DNA from: Onchidella celtica
Taxonomy: Eukaryota; Mollusca; Gastropoda; Systellommatophora; Onchidiidae
Reading direction: 5' to 3'
NCBI GenBank assembly: GCA_963931925.1
Contig: OZ007581.1
Location: 23,307,043 to 23,371,042 of the forward strand
Length of the DNA: 64,000 nt
Below, piece by piece: positions 43,801 to 56,296 of this stretch. The position numbers were made by a program, and so were the translations under genes. Each line of letters opens with the position of its first letter. Positions within the stretch are counted from its first letter, which is position 1. The notes beneath the pieces are model-generated. The model saw only the letters and a program-made list of their open reading frames with translations, did not search any database and had not been told where the DNA came from.

Positions 43801-46800
43801 TCTTTTTCCTAAATTTAACTCAAGACTTTCATGTAGATTTAGTGCCTGCCAATGGATGATACTGCAGGTTTGAGATTGTGAGGAAAATGGCCACAATTTT
43901 ACCATGGAACCAATATAGCTCCCTATATTCTTGAAATACAAAAGAAATCAGTTACTTATCCAGTTCCGCTCTGCAATCCATGAAAAACTTACGCCTTCCC
44001 ATTGGTTAAAAATACAGCATTGGCACGTTTCTGCCTTTTGGTGTGGGTGCATCAATAGGTTTTCCCCTCAGTGATTCTGATATATAATATGTATAGATCT
44101 CATAAGATGGTTTTCAGGGCTCGGATATAATGCAGAACCACTGCGGAAATTTAGTGGAATTACCACATCTGCGAGTAATTATGATTTAAAGGGAAATTTA
44201 CTTTTGACTGTTTGGAAACTAGCAATGAAAGATAAAAGTACTTATCATATTTATGCCAGTCAGCATGTGACACAAGTGCAGAAAATTTGATTTTTCACTT
44301 ACGATCGCTTGAAAAACCATCAGTAATCACAATGGCAATCTTGGGAACATTACTCCTCGCTCCGTTGCCGCTGGAGAAACCGGAAGTGCGGGCCAGGTCT
44401 AGCGCAGCAGCTGTGTTGGTACTTCCCCCAAAATAGGGACAATTTGTGATCGCCTAAACAAGCAGAAACAGAAGGAAAATAATGTCCTATATTCTTTCAA
44501 TAGGCCTGTTTGTATTGCGAACATCAGACAATTGTAATAGAGACGGTGTTAAAACCCTGTTGTCTTGGAATCATTGTCATCTAATGTTCACAGACGCCAA
44601 GTCCCGGCCTTTTCACGCTCATTCCACCCGGCATATACATGTACTTGGCATGAGATCTAGTTAAACTCAAGCCCATGAGCTCCTCTCACAGCACTGAGCC
44701 TGCATAAATCTATTTTTGTCTGATAACCAGAATAAGTTCATTTGTGAGATGAAACTATCAAGATATGGCAGCCTGGTTGTGACAAAACCTGGAGCCTCAG
44801 ATTCACAGATTAGGGTTTTGAATAGGTCTGGCAAATGCCTAGTTAAGGAAATCAAATCCAGTGACGGTAAAGACTTTTCAGCAGAACACAAATGAAACAA
44901 CAACTTACACTAGAATTATGAAATTGGAAAAATTAGATCAGCACCAACTTATCTGGTGGAATATCATACCACATAATTATTTTGTGTCTATTAATCAAGG
45001 AATTTATTGTTACGCGTTACTTTTGAAATGCCTTTGAAATACCACGCAGTGTAAGTGTATAAAAGTCATAAAAGCATACTTCAAGCTCGTAGATCCAATT
45101 CATACAATACTGTATCGCAATATTTGTGTGTGTATGTTTGTATTTCTTCCTGAACTCCCTCTCCTCTCGGTTGGTGATGAACCATTTACAACTATTATTA
45201 TGTTCGTATCTCATAAATACCTGAAAAACGGTCCCAGAGCTGAGGTTGTCATTGAATTTAAAGACAATATTTACGGAAGTACTGAAAACAATGGCAGAGA
45301 AGTGGAACTGGTCTGATGAGATGGGAAAATAACTGCTGAAGTCAGCCAGGAAAGCTAATATTGTGGCATAGTTGTTGAGTCCGATACTGCTTGAGGAATC
45401 CTTAATGATCAAAATGTCAGCCTTGCCAGTGCATGGAGCTGAAATGACATGAATAAAATGGTCAGAAGAAAACTTGTGGAGATGATAGTAGCAATGGTGG
45501 TTGCTGTGGTGGCAGTAACAGCAGTGAAGAGTTTGACGGTAGCAATGATCATGATGATAATGGCTGTCAAGGGGGGTGATGGTAGTACTAAAGATGATTG
45601 TTCTGATGATGGTGGTAGTGGTGATGATAATAACGGTGATTGTGGTAGTGATTGTGATGATGGGGATGGCTTACCAGGTGTGCTGTAATAGTGGGGTGCC
45701 TCAGTTGTATGATCATTTGGGTCCAGAGTTCTAGGACAATACGGCACTGTCAGTTCGCAGGAATCCGTGCTAGGATTGTACAACATCCTATGGGTGAAGC
45801 GGACATTGTTGACCGTATACCAGCCTAGAGCGCAGGGCCTGAAGACAAAATATAGTCACAATGTCAGCTCAGTATCCTTTCAGACACAATTTGTTTTAGG
45901 TTCTTCAAGAGTCGATTGAAATGGTCCGTGCCAATTTTTTTAATAAAGTATATAGATTCTCTCGCTGAAAACTCCCTTGTGCAATAAATTGATAAATTTG
46001 TAAGCTTTGTCAAAAAAAATAAAAAAATTTGCACACAAAATCTTTGGTTGGGATTGACTGCACTGCAATATCATTTGTCACTGGTCTCTTCCCCTTCCTT
46101 CGGAAATCTTCACTGAGAGACTTGCAAAGTTCCATAGATCTCCTTGACATACTGGTTGTTTTGTTTTTTTAAGTTCTTTGAGCATGCAGTCACGATCACT
46201 ATGGCTAGTAGAAAGAGGGGCTTGTTTGATGGTGTCAGACAAATTTATCCTCTGTTGTAAAGGAGTAAAGAGAAGCCGCGACAGAAAAGCTACAGAATTT
46301 CTCCAAAATCACAAAATACTTGTACGTAAAAAATGCAAACACAGTTTGGTTGATTATCAAAGCACGATTACCTACCGGGGTGATCTGATTTCCATAGGGA
46401 CAGATTGGATTAGCTGTAACTACAAGTTTATCTCACTAGTAAATTAATGAATCACTGATCATTATGTGTAGTGAATTCATGAAATCTCTGGAGATTTGGG
46501 GATTACATGATATCCCTAATGAAAACGGCTTCTTCACGAAATTACTGAAATGTTATAAGGTATTTCACGAAATCCCGTTTCACAATCTTACATAGAAATG
46601 TCTGAGAGTTTCTGTTTTGAAACAACATCTCGCTCTCCACTACCTACATTTCATAAACTTCCCCATTGGAACAGGTGATGAAGAATCCTTCCTGACACTC
46701 TGGGAAGCAAATAGGATAGTTGCCGTCAGCCCTATCAGCACAGCTTCCTTGAGCGCCGATGCATGTTGGATTCCACAGATCTACTGGAGCTGATAGTTGG

Positions 46801-47914
46801 GGGAATGAAATAAATTAGCATGAGGTAGTATCAAATGATAGGAGAGGGCTTGTGAGTGTTGTCTTCAGAACACCAAGGAGGCGGGAACTAAAATAACATT
46901 TAATTTAATTAAGGCATGTACAGGTGATGAAGATAAGACAAAAATAGTAAGACTCATAAAGAGAAAGACAATTTCATTTGGTAATATTTTACATGATGTA
47001 CCAAGAAATAATTGTTACTAAATTTCTGAGGTGCAAGCCCACTGCAGATCTGCATAATGATTTTAAGTACTGTTTAATAGCTACTGCCATTTACTTATCT
47101 ATCTTCGGATTCGATTGAAAAGTTCCGCTTCCAATTTTCTCAGAATCAATAAATAACTATTAAAATTTAACTTAGGATCACTCGTGCCCTGGGTAGTCAG
47201 ACTTCTCAAATACACTTCAGAAATCGATTGCCTATGACAGACAACTTACTCGGGGTAGGAGCAGGGGCGTCTACTTTGTAGTCCTCAGGATTCCTGGGGC
47301 AGGATTCAACGCTCAATTCGCATGTGTCTGTAGCAGGATTGTACACCATACGTGCAGTGAACTGATTGCCATTGTGATCTGTGTAATAGGCCAGTGCGCA
47401 CGGCCTACGTAAAGAAAAGGAAAGTAGTACATGTATTACTTTAGGTTTCATTGGATGGATGGATGGATGGATAGATGGATGGATGGATGGATGGATGGAT
47501 GGATGGATGGATGGATGGATGGATGGATGGATGGATGGATGGATGGATGGATGGAGGATGGTTGGATGGATGGATGAGTGGCTGGGCAATGAAGTGGAAA
47601 AGATGGATAGATGGATGGAATTGTTTCTTCCATGTAACCCCATATTGTAGACTTACATTTGGTATGTAAATTCATTAACGCAGCTGAAGTAATATCCGTT
47701 CTCACACAATGGAGAGCAAGCAGCATAGTTGCCATCTTCCCTTCCGAAACAGTTGTTGATGCAGCTAGGTGTAACTGATGAAGGTAAAATATAAATTGAA
47801 AATCAACAACTTAGTGGATGACTGAATAGAGGAACAGACAGTACTGAGGTAAGGCAGACGGATGGAATGAGAGTCTGGGAGAGAGTGGGGTGATATGGAT
47901 GGATGGATGGATGG

Positions 47915-47950
<36 letters not shown>

Positions 47951-50900
47951 ATGGATGGATGGATGGATGGATGGATGGATGGATGGATGGATGGACATAT
48001 AAACACATAATATATACACATTTCAGGAAATGCTGAAAATTTACAAACCTGGTAGTTTTTTAACAACACATATAAATTGTTATTGTGACGAAAATAATTA
48101 CGAACATGGCAGAAAAATGGGGAGTTTAATCATACAGAAATACATACCTGAGGGACAAGCGGCCGAAGCCACCTGGTCTCTAACGGTAGATAGGTCGTTA
48201 AATAGGACTACGTTGAATACAAGAGATGGATCCGAGGCGATGTCGTTTAGTTCGGCCTGACTCACACCGTTGCCAATACCGACTGCGATAACAGTTGCTC
48301 CGGTTGCCTTTAGGAGGTTTGCCTCATCCTGAGTTGCAGCCTCTGTGTAGATGGATGAATTGTTGGAAATGAGGTGGATTTTTGGTTATGAATTGCTCGT
48401 AATGTGACGGATGGATGGATGGATGGATCAATGGATGAATAGATGGAGGATATGGGTCAATGGATGGATGGGTGGATAGATGGATGGATGGGTGGGTAGA
48501 TGGATTTTTGGTAATAGATGGATGGATGGATGGATAGGCGGACGGGGGCAGGTGGATAGATGGATGGATGGATGGATGGTGGATGGATGGATGGTGGATG
48601 GATGGATGGATGGGTAGATGGATGTATGTATGGATGAATGGGTGGGGCGGATGGATTTTTGGTAATAGATGGATGGATGGATGGATAGGCGGACGAGGGC
48701 AGGTGGATAGACGGATGGATGGATGGATGGATGGATGGTGAATGGATGGATGGTGGATGGATGGATGGATGGATGGAAGGGTGAATGGATGGATGGATGG
48801 ACGGATGGATGGATGGATGGTTGGGTGGATGGATGAATGGATGGATGGATGGGCAGATATATCAAGAATGATCATGTAAGCTCACTGTTGAGAGAACCGC
48901 CGTCTGTCACAACAATGACAATTTTGGGAACATTAATTCGAGCTCCATTCTGATTTGTGATGCCAAATAGTCTGGCTTGTTTCAGGGCCATTCCAGTAAA
49001 CGTAAGGCGACCCACATATGGCAGACCCAAAATAGCCTGAAATTTATAAAGAAAAGAAGTGCAATGCTATTATCTTACTGTGAACAAGAATAAGACTAAG
49101 ACAAAGCTATCTTGCCCAAACCCTCTCCCCTCTGGTACATCCACTCGTTTCTCCGTAACTAAAGAAAATGGGATAAAATCCTCTTCTCTGAGCTGCACAA
49201 ACCCGTTAAAAAGTGCTTTCAAAAGACTTAACCAATCCTTTCCAGTAACACCCAGTTTAAAGTTAGTTTTCACGATTTGCTGCCTTTGTTTAGTTAAACC
49301 CCGGTTAGTTTTCAGGATTTGCTGCCTTTGTTTAGTTAAACACCGGTTAGTTTTCACGATTTGCTGCCTTTGTTTAGTTAAACTCCGGTTAGTTTTCATG
49401 ATTTGCTGCCTTTGTTTAGTTAAAAAAAACCAGCCTTGGGCAAACTTGGTCAGATTCCAGATTCCTGCAGTCGACCAACTACCACACAGAATGTTCAACT
49501 GTCGCACCAAAAGGACTGTCTTGGCCTTGTGCTTCTATATTATAAAAACCAATGTCAAAAACGCGAGGCTTCACTGCAGAGCACTTTTTCGTTTTTGCCC
49601 AATTTTGACTTGTGCTTCTTTGGAACTTTGATTAGTGTTAGCTGGCGCTGGGGAGTTTACAGTGTTTAAAATGAGAGGGGAGTGACAGAGCCCCCCAGCA
49701 CGGGCGACAACAAATAAATAAGATAAATAAAACCAGCATTATTACCTCCCCTGACATGGGCAGAAACCAAACTAATAATTCTAATAGTATATCAAACCCA
49801 CCCCTCCCTTCCCCTTCCATAGTAGGGAACTCTGTCAAACTCTTCCCCTCCGACTTTGCTATGGTGAATGGAGCAAGACAAAAGAAAAAGGCCAGAAGAA
49901 AGAAAAAGGAAAGCTCAAGACCAGAAGGAAGGCGGCCCACTAGGGAGCCCTTTTGAGGGCTAAGAAAGGAAGGACAAGGAGAAAAACAACAATAAGGAAC
50001 CAAGCAGAGTCAGATGGAACATGCCAAGGGCAGCAACCCTCCTCAAATAAACATCTACAATTGACAGAATTATTTATATTGTCCAGTATGGTTAGAAAGA
50101 ACTGGGTGTTAATCTATCCTTATTTGTTCTTCGCAATGTAAAAGGGATTGAGGAAGCCGAGTATGTGGAAGCAATCCCGTAGGACTGGTTTAGACAGAAC
50201 AGGAAGGGTAAGAAACTGTGTTTCCATTACAAGACCTAGCTTTTAAAAATGGTCTTAAATACGAAAATGAGAAAATACCGTTTCCACTGCATTGTTGGTA
50301 AGGTGGTCGGTGAAGCTGAATTCAGTGTTGACAGTATCACTGTAGACGATAGACGAAAAGCGAACTTTGTTCAGGCCAACGTCAAACGCCTTCGTCACAT
50401 CAGAAACAAACTGTAATTCAGCTGGATACTCAGTAAATCGGCTGATGCTGGCAGAGGCGTCCAAGACAAACAGAATGTCGGCCGGGCCTTCACACAGAGG
50501 AAGTGCGGTGTATGGGTCTCCTGGAAGTATTTGAATGAAATGGTTGTAATATGATGTAAATGAATTTGTAAGAACTTTGTGTATCAGAATTCTGTGTACT
50601 GACGATTCAGCAAAATCATCATGCCTGTTAACCAAGCCAAGAGGGCATTTACTAGTTGCACACTCCGTTACTTATGATCTAATCTGATTATTAAGCCTTG
50701 GAAATAATTGTTTGTAAATAACAATTATTATAGAAGGATCCAGTCTGTATTTTGTACAGTCGTTTCAGGGATTTCAGTTGACAGAAGGTGCTGAGTAAAT
50801 CACAAAGAAACGTTTTTTCTTTTCATTAAGTTGTAGATAATTTGATGCTTTGATTAACACTTTATATGTGCGCCTTGGCATATCTGTGTGTCAGTAAATA

Positions 50901-51068
50901 AATGTTATACAGTCTACAGTCATACCACTTTACTGTAACTGTTTCCATCAATCAAATCAAAATATTAATCCAACAAGCAATAATACACTCACCTGCGGCT
51001 GCGTCCCAGCCCGTGAAGGCTAGGACTGAAAGAACAGCCACGAAGCGCCAAGTCTGACCAGGGTCCAT
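40726..51068 (-). CDS. Gene B: secreted VWA / chitin-binding (ChtBD2) protein, complete, 684 aa
   Basis: The exons, in transcript order, are 51068-50993, 50520-50279, 49036-48886, 48342-48148, 47774-47657, 47404-47250, 46789-46648, 45838-45675, 45438-45221, 44453-44303, 43401-43213, 41581-41443 and 40840-40726. They total 2055 nt and join in frame to a TAA. The order is signal peptide (1-25), VWA1 (about 34-221), CBD1 (222-312), CBD2 (313-414), VWA2 (415-600) and CBD3 (601-684). The MIDAS residues are kept (DASAS and DSSSS; TDG in both). There is no transmembrane segment or GPI-like tail, so a secreted matrix protein is expected. As for gene A, a role in a chitinous or shell matrix is inferred from the Pif/BMSP-type domain set. 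Introns are filled with GATG, 38-bp and 42-bp repeats, which may hinder assembly and automatic prediction. Confidence 0.88.
41443..41581 (-). CDS. Gene B exon 12: CBD3, N-terminal half (divergent)
   Basis: It encodes [15 protein letters not shown], then [12 protein letters not shown]. The usual DGNY is changed to AGTY, although the cysteines stay. It is 139 nt, phase 1 to 2, with donor GTAAGTC. Confidence 0.85.
42471..43030. repeat. 38-bp minisatellite with trimeric higher-order pattern
   Basis: About 15 units of AAAATGGCATCTAATTTCAA plus CTGACATTCAACCTCGTG. Three variable sites (CAAC/CATC, GACATT/GTCATT, AAAC/CAAC) repeat as a three-unit block at 42777-43004. It lies in a gene B intron. Confidence 0.93.
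43213..43401 (-). CDS. Gene B exon 11: VWA2, last third
   Basis: It encodes [18 protein letters not shown], then [10 protein letters not shown] and a closing TCE. It is 189 nt, phase 1 to 1, with donor GTAAGCG. Confidence 0.9.
44303..44453 (-). CDS. Gene B exon 10: VWA2, middle third
   Basis: This 151-nt exon, phase 0 to 1, encodes [17 protein letters not shown] and [10 protein letters not shown]. The MIDAS Thr lies in STNT. Confidence 0.9.
45221..45438 (-). CDS. Gene B exon 9: VWA2, first third
   Basis: It encodes [18 protein letters not shown]. The MIDAS DSSSS is retained, but a Lys precedes it where the other copies have Leu. It is 218 nt, phase 1 to 0, with donor GTATTTAT. Confidence 0.88.
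45675..45838 (-). CDS. Gene B exon 8: CBD2, C-terminal half and linker
   Basis: It encodes [14 protein letters not shown], then [20 protein letters not shown] and a His/Thr/Tyr linker ([11 protein letters not shown]). It is 164 nt, phase 2 to 1, with donor GTAAGCC. Confidence 0.9.
46648..46789 (-). CDS. Gene B exon 7: CBD2, N-terminal half
   Basis: It encodes [20 protein letters not shown], then [12 protein letters not shown]. It is 142 nt, phase 1 to 2, with acceptor ACTATCAG and donor GTAGGTAG. Confidence 0.9.
47250..47404 (-). CDS. Gene B exon 6: CBD1, C-terminal half
   Basis: It encodes [15 protein letters not shown], then [20 protein letters not shown] and an Ala/Pro linker. It is 155 nt, phase 2 to 1, with donor GTAAGTTG. 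Confidence 0.92.
47452..47562. repeat. (GGAT)n microsatellite in gene B CBD1 intron
   Basis: About 27 tetranucleotide units lie between the two halves of CBD1. The minus-strand Ser-Ile-His-Pro frame is spurious. Confidence 0.95.
47657..47774 (-). CDS. Gene B exon 5: CBD1, N-terminal half
   Basis: It encodes [20 protein letters not shown], then [12 protein letters not shown]. It is 118 nt, phase 1 to 2, closest to gene A exon 5. Confidence 0.92.
47895..47995. repeat. (GGAT)n microsatellite between VWA1 and CBD1 of gene B
   Basis: About 25 units with one GGAC variant. Confidence 0.95.
48148..48342 (-). CDS. Gene B exon 4: VWA1, last third
   Basis: It encodes [19 protein letters not shown], then [10 protein letters not shown] and a closing ACPS. 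It is 195 nt, phase 1 to 1. Of tandem AGAG acceptors I used the first AG, which keeps the frame. Confidence 0.9.
48408..48855. repeat. (GGAT)n array with internal duplication in gene B VWA1 intron
   Basis: An interrupted array in which a block with GATTTTTGGTAATAGATGG and AGGCGGACG-GGGCAGGTGG occurs twice (about 48500-48560 and 48650-48710). Confidence 0.9.
48886..49036 (-). CDS. Gene B exon 3: VWA1, middle third
   Basis: This 151-nt exon, phase 0 to 1, encodes [17 protein letters not shown] and [10 protein letters not shown]. The next intron is largely a (GGAT)n tract. Confidence 0.9.
49261..49428. repeat. 42-bp minisatellite
   Basis: Four units of TTAGTTTTCAGGATTTGCTG plus CCTTTGTTTAGTTAAACACCGG. 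Because 42 is divisible by three, long frames appear on both strands; they are not evidence of a gene. Confidence 0.9.
49960..50058 (+). mobile_element. SINE 3' fragment
   Basis: ATGCCAAGGGCAGCAACCCT followed by CCTCAAATAAAC resembles the 3' end of the two longer SINE copies. The tRNA-like head is not visible nearby, so the copy is truncated or strongly diverged. It lies in the VWA1 intron of gene B. Confidence 0.55.
50279..50520 (-). CDS. Gene B exon 2: VWA1, first third
   Basis: It encodes [18 protein letters not shown] (MIDAS DASAS), then [18 protein letters not shown]. At 242 nt it is the longest of the four first-third exons. Phase 1 to 0, acceptor ACTTCCAG, donor GTATTTTC as in gene A. 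Confidence 0.9.
50993..51068 (-). CDS. Gene B exon 1: start codon and signal peptide
   Basis: It begins [20 protein letters not shown] with a hydrophobic core and an Ala-rich cleavage region. It has 25 codons plus one base, with donor GTGAGTG (phase 1). The ATG sits in CCAACCATGG, a good animal start context. Confidence 0.87.
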
Positions 51069-53855
51069 GGTTGGCTAAGTTGCAGTGGTGTGATTCAGAT
51101 ATACTCAGTTCAAACAATTGGATACGTGTGAGAGAGTGTCACTAAGCTGTGAAAGTGGTTTTAAAAAATAAGTGTCAGTGGCTCCATTCACTTAGGGTAT
51201 AATTGTCACTTTAGTTTTGCTCTTAGCAGACATTTCAAAAAAGTTATGTCAGTGCAAAGAGCTATATTCAATATCCACTTCTGTTTGAGGGCGGCTGAGA
51301 ACCATAACGGCATAAAGGAATGAAAAGATTGTACAAGCGCGTGCTATTTCAGAATCACTCTCGAAATTAACAAAACAAGATTAACATTTGTTTTAGGGCA
51401 GTACAGTACTGAAAGTATGAACTTACATAAAATCTGTTTTGCTCGGTGAAACATAAATGTGAAAGATTTTATCATGTTTGAGCCTGCCAGTCATTAGAAG
51501 GGTCGTAATTTGTGTTAACTCTGCGGAGCTACTTAATTATCCTGGTTTCTTCCCTTGGACAACTTAGAATGAGACTTTATATTAGCGGCTTTACAGGCAT
51601 GTCCAGATTTCAAGTGCCCGGTATTAAAATCGTCATTTGGAAATATTTTCAGAGTTTTTAAAATAATTATTATTAAAAATCTGAGGTGAATCAATGATTA
51701 ACCTATCCACCTTATGTTACATGAGAGTAGGCTAAAAAAGATGTATTTTTCTCCAGTGTCATCTAAAATTTAATATCATATTGTAAACGAAGTAAAGCCT
51801 TCTATGTAATCACGAAAGGCTTTTTTTACCGCTGATCCCTAAATTCTACAAAATATCAGATTACGTATAGAAAGAGATAAAAGTGTACGTGCATATATTT
51901 CAAAAGGTCTCGATGTTCGCTTTATTTTTAATATAATTATTTCACTGATACTGAGCCACAACTGAGTTGAACAGAAGAAGGTAAGAAAGTGGTCTGACAT
52001 TTTGAGCCGGAAAAAAAGTCGCACTTTCTTGGAGTAGAATTAAAAAGTGTAACAGGAAATTTCATTCTGCCTCAATTTACGCATTGGTGATCGGAACTCA
52101 ATTTTAAAAATCACATCTGCGTTTCCCCGAGTGGGCTGACCAACCAGTGTAAAACAAATCTGATATAATTATAAACTGGGTTTGTATCAAAGAAGTGACA
52201 TAATATAGGTGTCAACGTAAGAAAGGAGTGAATTGGAGATGAATGTCGAAGCAATGACACGAGCATTATTACAGTTACGAAGGCGTGATATTTCATATGA
52301 ATTAAAAGTACCTCAATCCTCTTGCCAGTCTCATCTGTATAGTGGTTCTTTTGAAGATGTTATTCGCTTTGATTAACTTTGAATTTGACAGACAGTATAA
52401 ATTAAACGCGGGGGCCAGATCTTAGAATAGTGGAGAGTCAAGGTGCAACTAGAAGGCCTCTTGCAACTATGGACTCTTCAATGTTATACTGGAATTAGTT
52501 TTGTAAGTATTTGTCGGATACTGTAAAGTAAACCCGGTGATCGGTAGACTTTCCGCTGCGCCAAAGAAAAAGCTGGATAAACTTAAAAGTGAATTGTTGT
52601 TGAGTTCGTGCTCTCAGTTCTAACCAAGAGCAGGATAACAAAATTTCTGTACGTTCTTCGCTTTGAAGGCGGAATGTGATTTAAAACTTTTCTAGTCCAT
52701 AACAGAAGAGTATCAGCTTTTAAAACCCCAACTGAGTAAAGACGTCAGATCTTATGTACGCCAGAGCATTATGCACTCGTTTCTAGGGCGGGAAATTCCA
52801 TCAACTGCATTGGTCCGCCGAGGATTTATTTTTTAACCCCAGATACGCTAAGAAGGGCCAGTCACCGTGTTTGTTCCTTTCTATCTGTTTCTTTCTTAAC
52901 AACATTTTAAGAGTGAGAGAGATGGAAAGTGGAAACTGCCTGCACAAAAATGAAGGGGCTGCCCTTGATTTCTGGATTATTACCATTGTTTTCTTTAAGC
53001 TGTCCCTGTGGACATCAATAACCAGTAGATTTTAAGACAAGACAGTTTCTCATCACAACACTAAACTCTGAATGGATTGCAGTCGAAATCCCAATACCAG
53101 ACAAAAATTTTATATTGAGACTTTAATTTTTATAAGTCACTGGGGGTAGATTTGTATCACAATATTTGCTGTATAATGTCAGATTTTACATTGAAGAAAT
53201 TGCTTTTCATTTAAAGTGGTAGTTGTAGTGGCTTTTATTATTGTTATTTCAGTATTCAGTTAAGTCTGAAAGAGGCATCTACAATTTGATTTGAAAACTT
53301 TTATACACATTTACAGAGCTCTTTTCATATCCATACAAAAGACAACTTTTGAGAATTTTGCTAATGCTATACAGAATTGTTTAATTCTATTTGTGAAACT
53401 GAAATCGATGAAGCTTTGAAAACCAAACATGAATAAAATAAACAAATAAATCTTGAAAGGCGCAAAGTGGCTATTAACGTGGGGATGCGCCGTAAAACCC
53501 AAAATTAAATTCAAACTTACAGAAAAATCGATTTTTGCCTTTACCACTAATTTTTTGTTCTTGTTGTTCAGCCATTTGCAGGCTGCCTACCACTGTGGGA
53601 GTAAATGGTCTAAACAAGAAACAACAACGAAATATCAGTTACCCTTCACAGTGGGTTTGTGGATATGATATTTCTAATTTAAAAAAAATAGATCAGGTTC
53701 AAAACATAATATATTAGAAATGTAATTAGCATACCTTCATCAGACTGACATAACACAGAATAGTAATCCTGTATGTAGTAAGGTTAAACTATTGTTTGAC
53801 TAAGAAATAATGGCTGTATTATTCACACAATCTCAGCTCGAGAAGAAATACGTTT
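51069..53855. other. Putative 5' UTR intron of gene B
   Basis: No coding exon is seen. CCACTGACACT on the minus strand (51171-51181) is 103 bp from the ATG; the same 11-mer is 88 bp from the gene A ATG (28006-28016). Confidence 0.5.
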
Positions 53856-54034
53856 AGCCTGGGCGCCCGCTAGCCAATTTTGATGGGCCGATTAGTAGTC
53901 TGGTGATGACGTGACACTTGAGTTTCATTGAGATCCAACTAGTTGACTGGTACGGGAAGTTCAGTGATACTCAACGTCGTGATGCCATCATACCAACCAG
54001 TCCCCTTATCAAAATCGGCTAATGCGGGCCCGGC
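53856..54034. mobile_element. Short foldback element related to the 54083-55183 family
   Basis: GGGCGCCCGCTAGCCAATTT at the left pairs with AAAATCGGCTAATGCGGGCC at the right. Inner words (TGATGACGT, GACTGGT) are shared with the longer relative next to it. Confidence 0.55.
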
Positions 54035-54082
54035 CTAAGTGAAAACCGATAGACAATAAGTCGCAGTGGGACTGGATGTAAG

Positions 54083-55183
54083 GCCCGGCACGAACTGGCC
54101 AATTATAACTGGCCGACCAGTTTGATGATGACGTCACAACATTTGAGTTACAACTCTAAACACTATGTATTAAGTCGTATAAACTTTGCTGTGGGCCACA
54201 TTTTCATCGATTTTCACAAAAACTGACTGTTGGATTTCTAGGAAATTTGCAAGTGCTTTTCCTTGCCCTGGATATTGAGAATGGTTGGTTTTTTTTCATA
54301 ACCAGGCATTGGCTCAGTTAAATAATTTTACCTATACGAGTTATACAAGAAAATACTTCACAGTTCCTTTGAGTAAAATATTCGTTTGCAACGTGAAAAG
54401 AAACAAAACATGTAAATCTGATTTTTAACCACTGTTGTTAATTTATGTTTATTTACACAAAATGTTTTTCCCCCATAAGTGAACACCAATACCGTAGCCT
54501 AAGAAAGCTAAGAATCAAACTGAGGGAGCACAGTCAATGACATTGACTATCTAAACAAACGCTTTGGTGGGCTGTGAGAGAAATGGAATTCACTTTCAGT
54601 AAATCAACCAGTGGATGAAACATTATATGACACAAACCTCACTTTGTCACAGGAAGAGCCAACTATCTACAGACAAATTCGCGAAGAATAACGCCAGCAG
54701 GAACACGATACTATATCTACCTCGATAAATCCTGGATAAATGCTCACTACACAGTTGATAAAGAATGGATGTCTATGGGTGGCATATAGAGAGGTGTTTC
54801 AAGCAGCATTCATTTTATGGGCCCACTAACGTCAACAATACTGTCTACGTCCTCTTGCCCTTTCAAACGGCGGCACGCCCTAGGACAATTTTTGATAACC
54901 CACATTTGTGTGCTGTGGTGTACACTCTAACATGGCCTGAATTAGTCTATAACTTGATAATTAACAAAGGCTAAATAAAGATACCGATAACGCCCATGAC
55001 AAAGTGAAACACATGTTTCATAGAAACACTGTTCATAGAAATTCCTCAGTCAGCCATAAGTTCGCGCAAGGCAAGAGTTAAGGACTATAGTTGGCTAGTG
55101 CGCGAGGTCCTATAGAAAGTCAGCGTTGTGATGCCACCATCCAACTGGTTGAGCAATCAAAATCGGCTAGTATGTGCCGGGCC
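54083..55183. mobile_element. Non-autonomous DNA transposon with GGCCCGGCAC terminal repeats
   Basis: GGCCCGGCAC at the left and GTGCCGGGCC at the right end are perfect inverted termini, each flanked by TAA. About 1.1 kb of interior holds no convincing transposase. Related termini recur at 53.86-54.03 and 59.34-59.50 kb. Confidence 0.6.
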
Positions 55184-56106
55184 TAAGACAAGAGTTCGCA
55201 CAAAAGCAAAGCTGCTCACTGCAGGGTTCTGCTCGACAGTCACATGTCCGCAGAAAGTAACAATTTTCTTTGATAATTCATACACCTTAAAATTTTTTTT
55301 TTTTTTTTTTGAAAGTACAAATTGCTTGGATGATTTTTTGAGTAGTCCGTAAGGAAGAAACCACAATTTTGTTCACTGTTCATAACCTCGATCGTGAAAA
55401 TTATAGCAATTTTATATACAAAATAGCAGCAAAATGAATAAAGATAATAAGTTTGTTTTCTCCATTTGTGTAATTAATCAAAGAAAGTACATTCTGCCAT
55501 AGAATTTTCGCATTTGGGTTCCAAATTATTTTTGAACTATTTTTCAGAGTTCAGTATTCATTAAATTACAATAATGGATAATTTCCAGACAACAGGAAAC
55601 TCAGGGTGAAAAAAGTTGAAATTACATTTATACAGCCTCCGTCAAAATGTAAGGAAAACTAATTACATGACATATGCAAAATTTCATGACATTTGAACAT
55701 CGAACCATGAAGCTTTTTCGAGATTCATGTGATGATATTTTGTGAAGTACGCTATTGAAAATTTAACTTTAAATTTTGCCTTCGACTTGGCATCGTTTTC
55801 AAATCCACCAAAATCATAATTAGAAATATCGTAGACATAAAATATATTTATCCAAAGTAAAGAGCTGATGACACACTTTCCTAAAATGCTCATTACTCAA
55901 AATGATCCGGGTGACCGCTTTTCGGTCTTTCTAGAGGCGAAGAGAGATAACAGTAATACCAAAATGCCTATTATTATACATGTTGCAGTTGTTCTTTACA
56001 ATTTGCGATCCCTATTACAATAACCATCGACAAGAAATAGCATTAAATCAGTTAATTAATTATTTTTCCTAGTAATATGAAGTTTTCAAATGCATTCAAA
56101 ACTTAC

Positions 56107-56296
56107 CTTTGCCTCGGCTCCTGCAGGTGACGGATTTATTCTGTCTGAAGTAATGCTATAATATATATCTGTCCTACACATTTCCTGAGGGTTATTCCAG
56201 CAGTTTCTCCTAAACGCTTCGTGCACATTAACAATGTTGTTTTGCAGAGTTCCTATTGGCTAAATGCCATGCCTTACATACAAGGACGTCCTGTTC
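56107..56296 (-). promoter_or_regulatory. Candidate promoter and non-coding exon 1 of gene B
   Basis: A minus-strand GATATATATTATAG (about 56156-56169) stands about 50 nt before a donor, AAAG|GTAAGTTTTG, at 56107/56106. A CCAAT box (ATTGG on the plus strand, 56255-56259) lies about 85 bp upstream of the TATA. Spacing and flanking words match the gene A block, which argues for duplicated promoters. The predicted 5' UTR intron would be about 5 kb. Confidence 0.42.

Noticed and set aside
48324-48875. Ser-Ile-His-Pro-rich frames
   Set aside because: Produced by GGAT microsatellites in introns; real VWA exons flank them with correct splice phases.
49059-49631. 190-residue plus-strand and 146-residue minus-strand frames
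   Set aside because: Both result from the 42-bp minisatellite whose length is a multiple of three; no domain.
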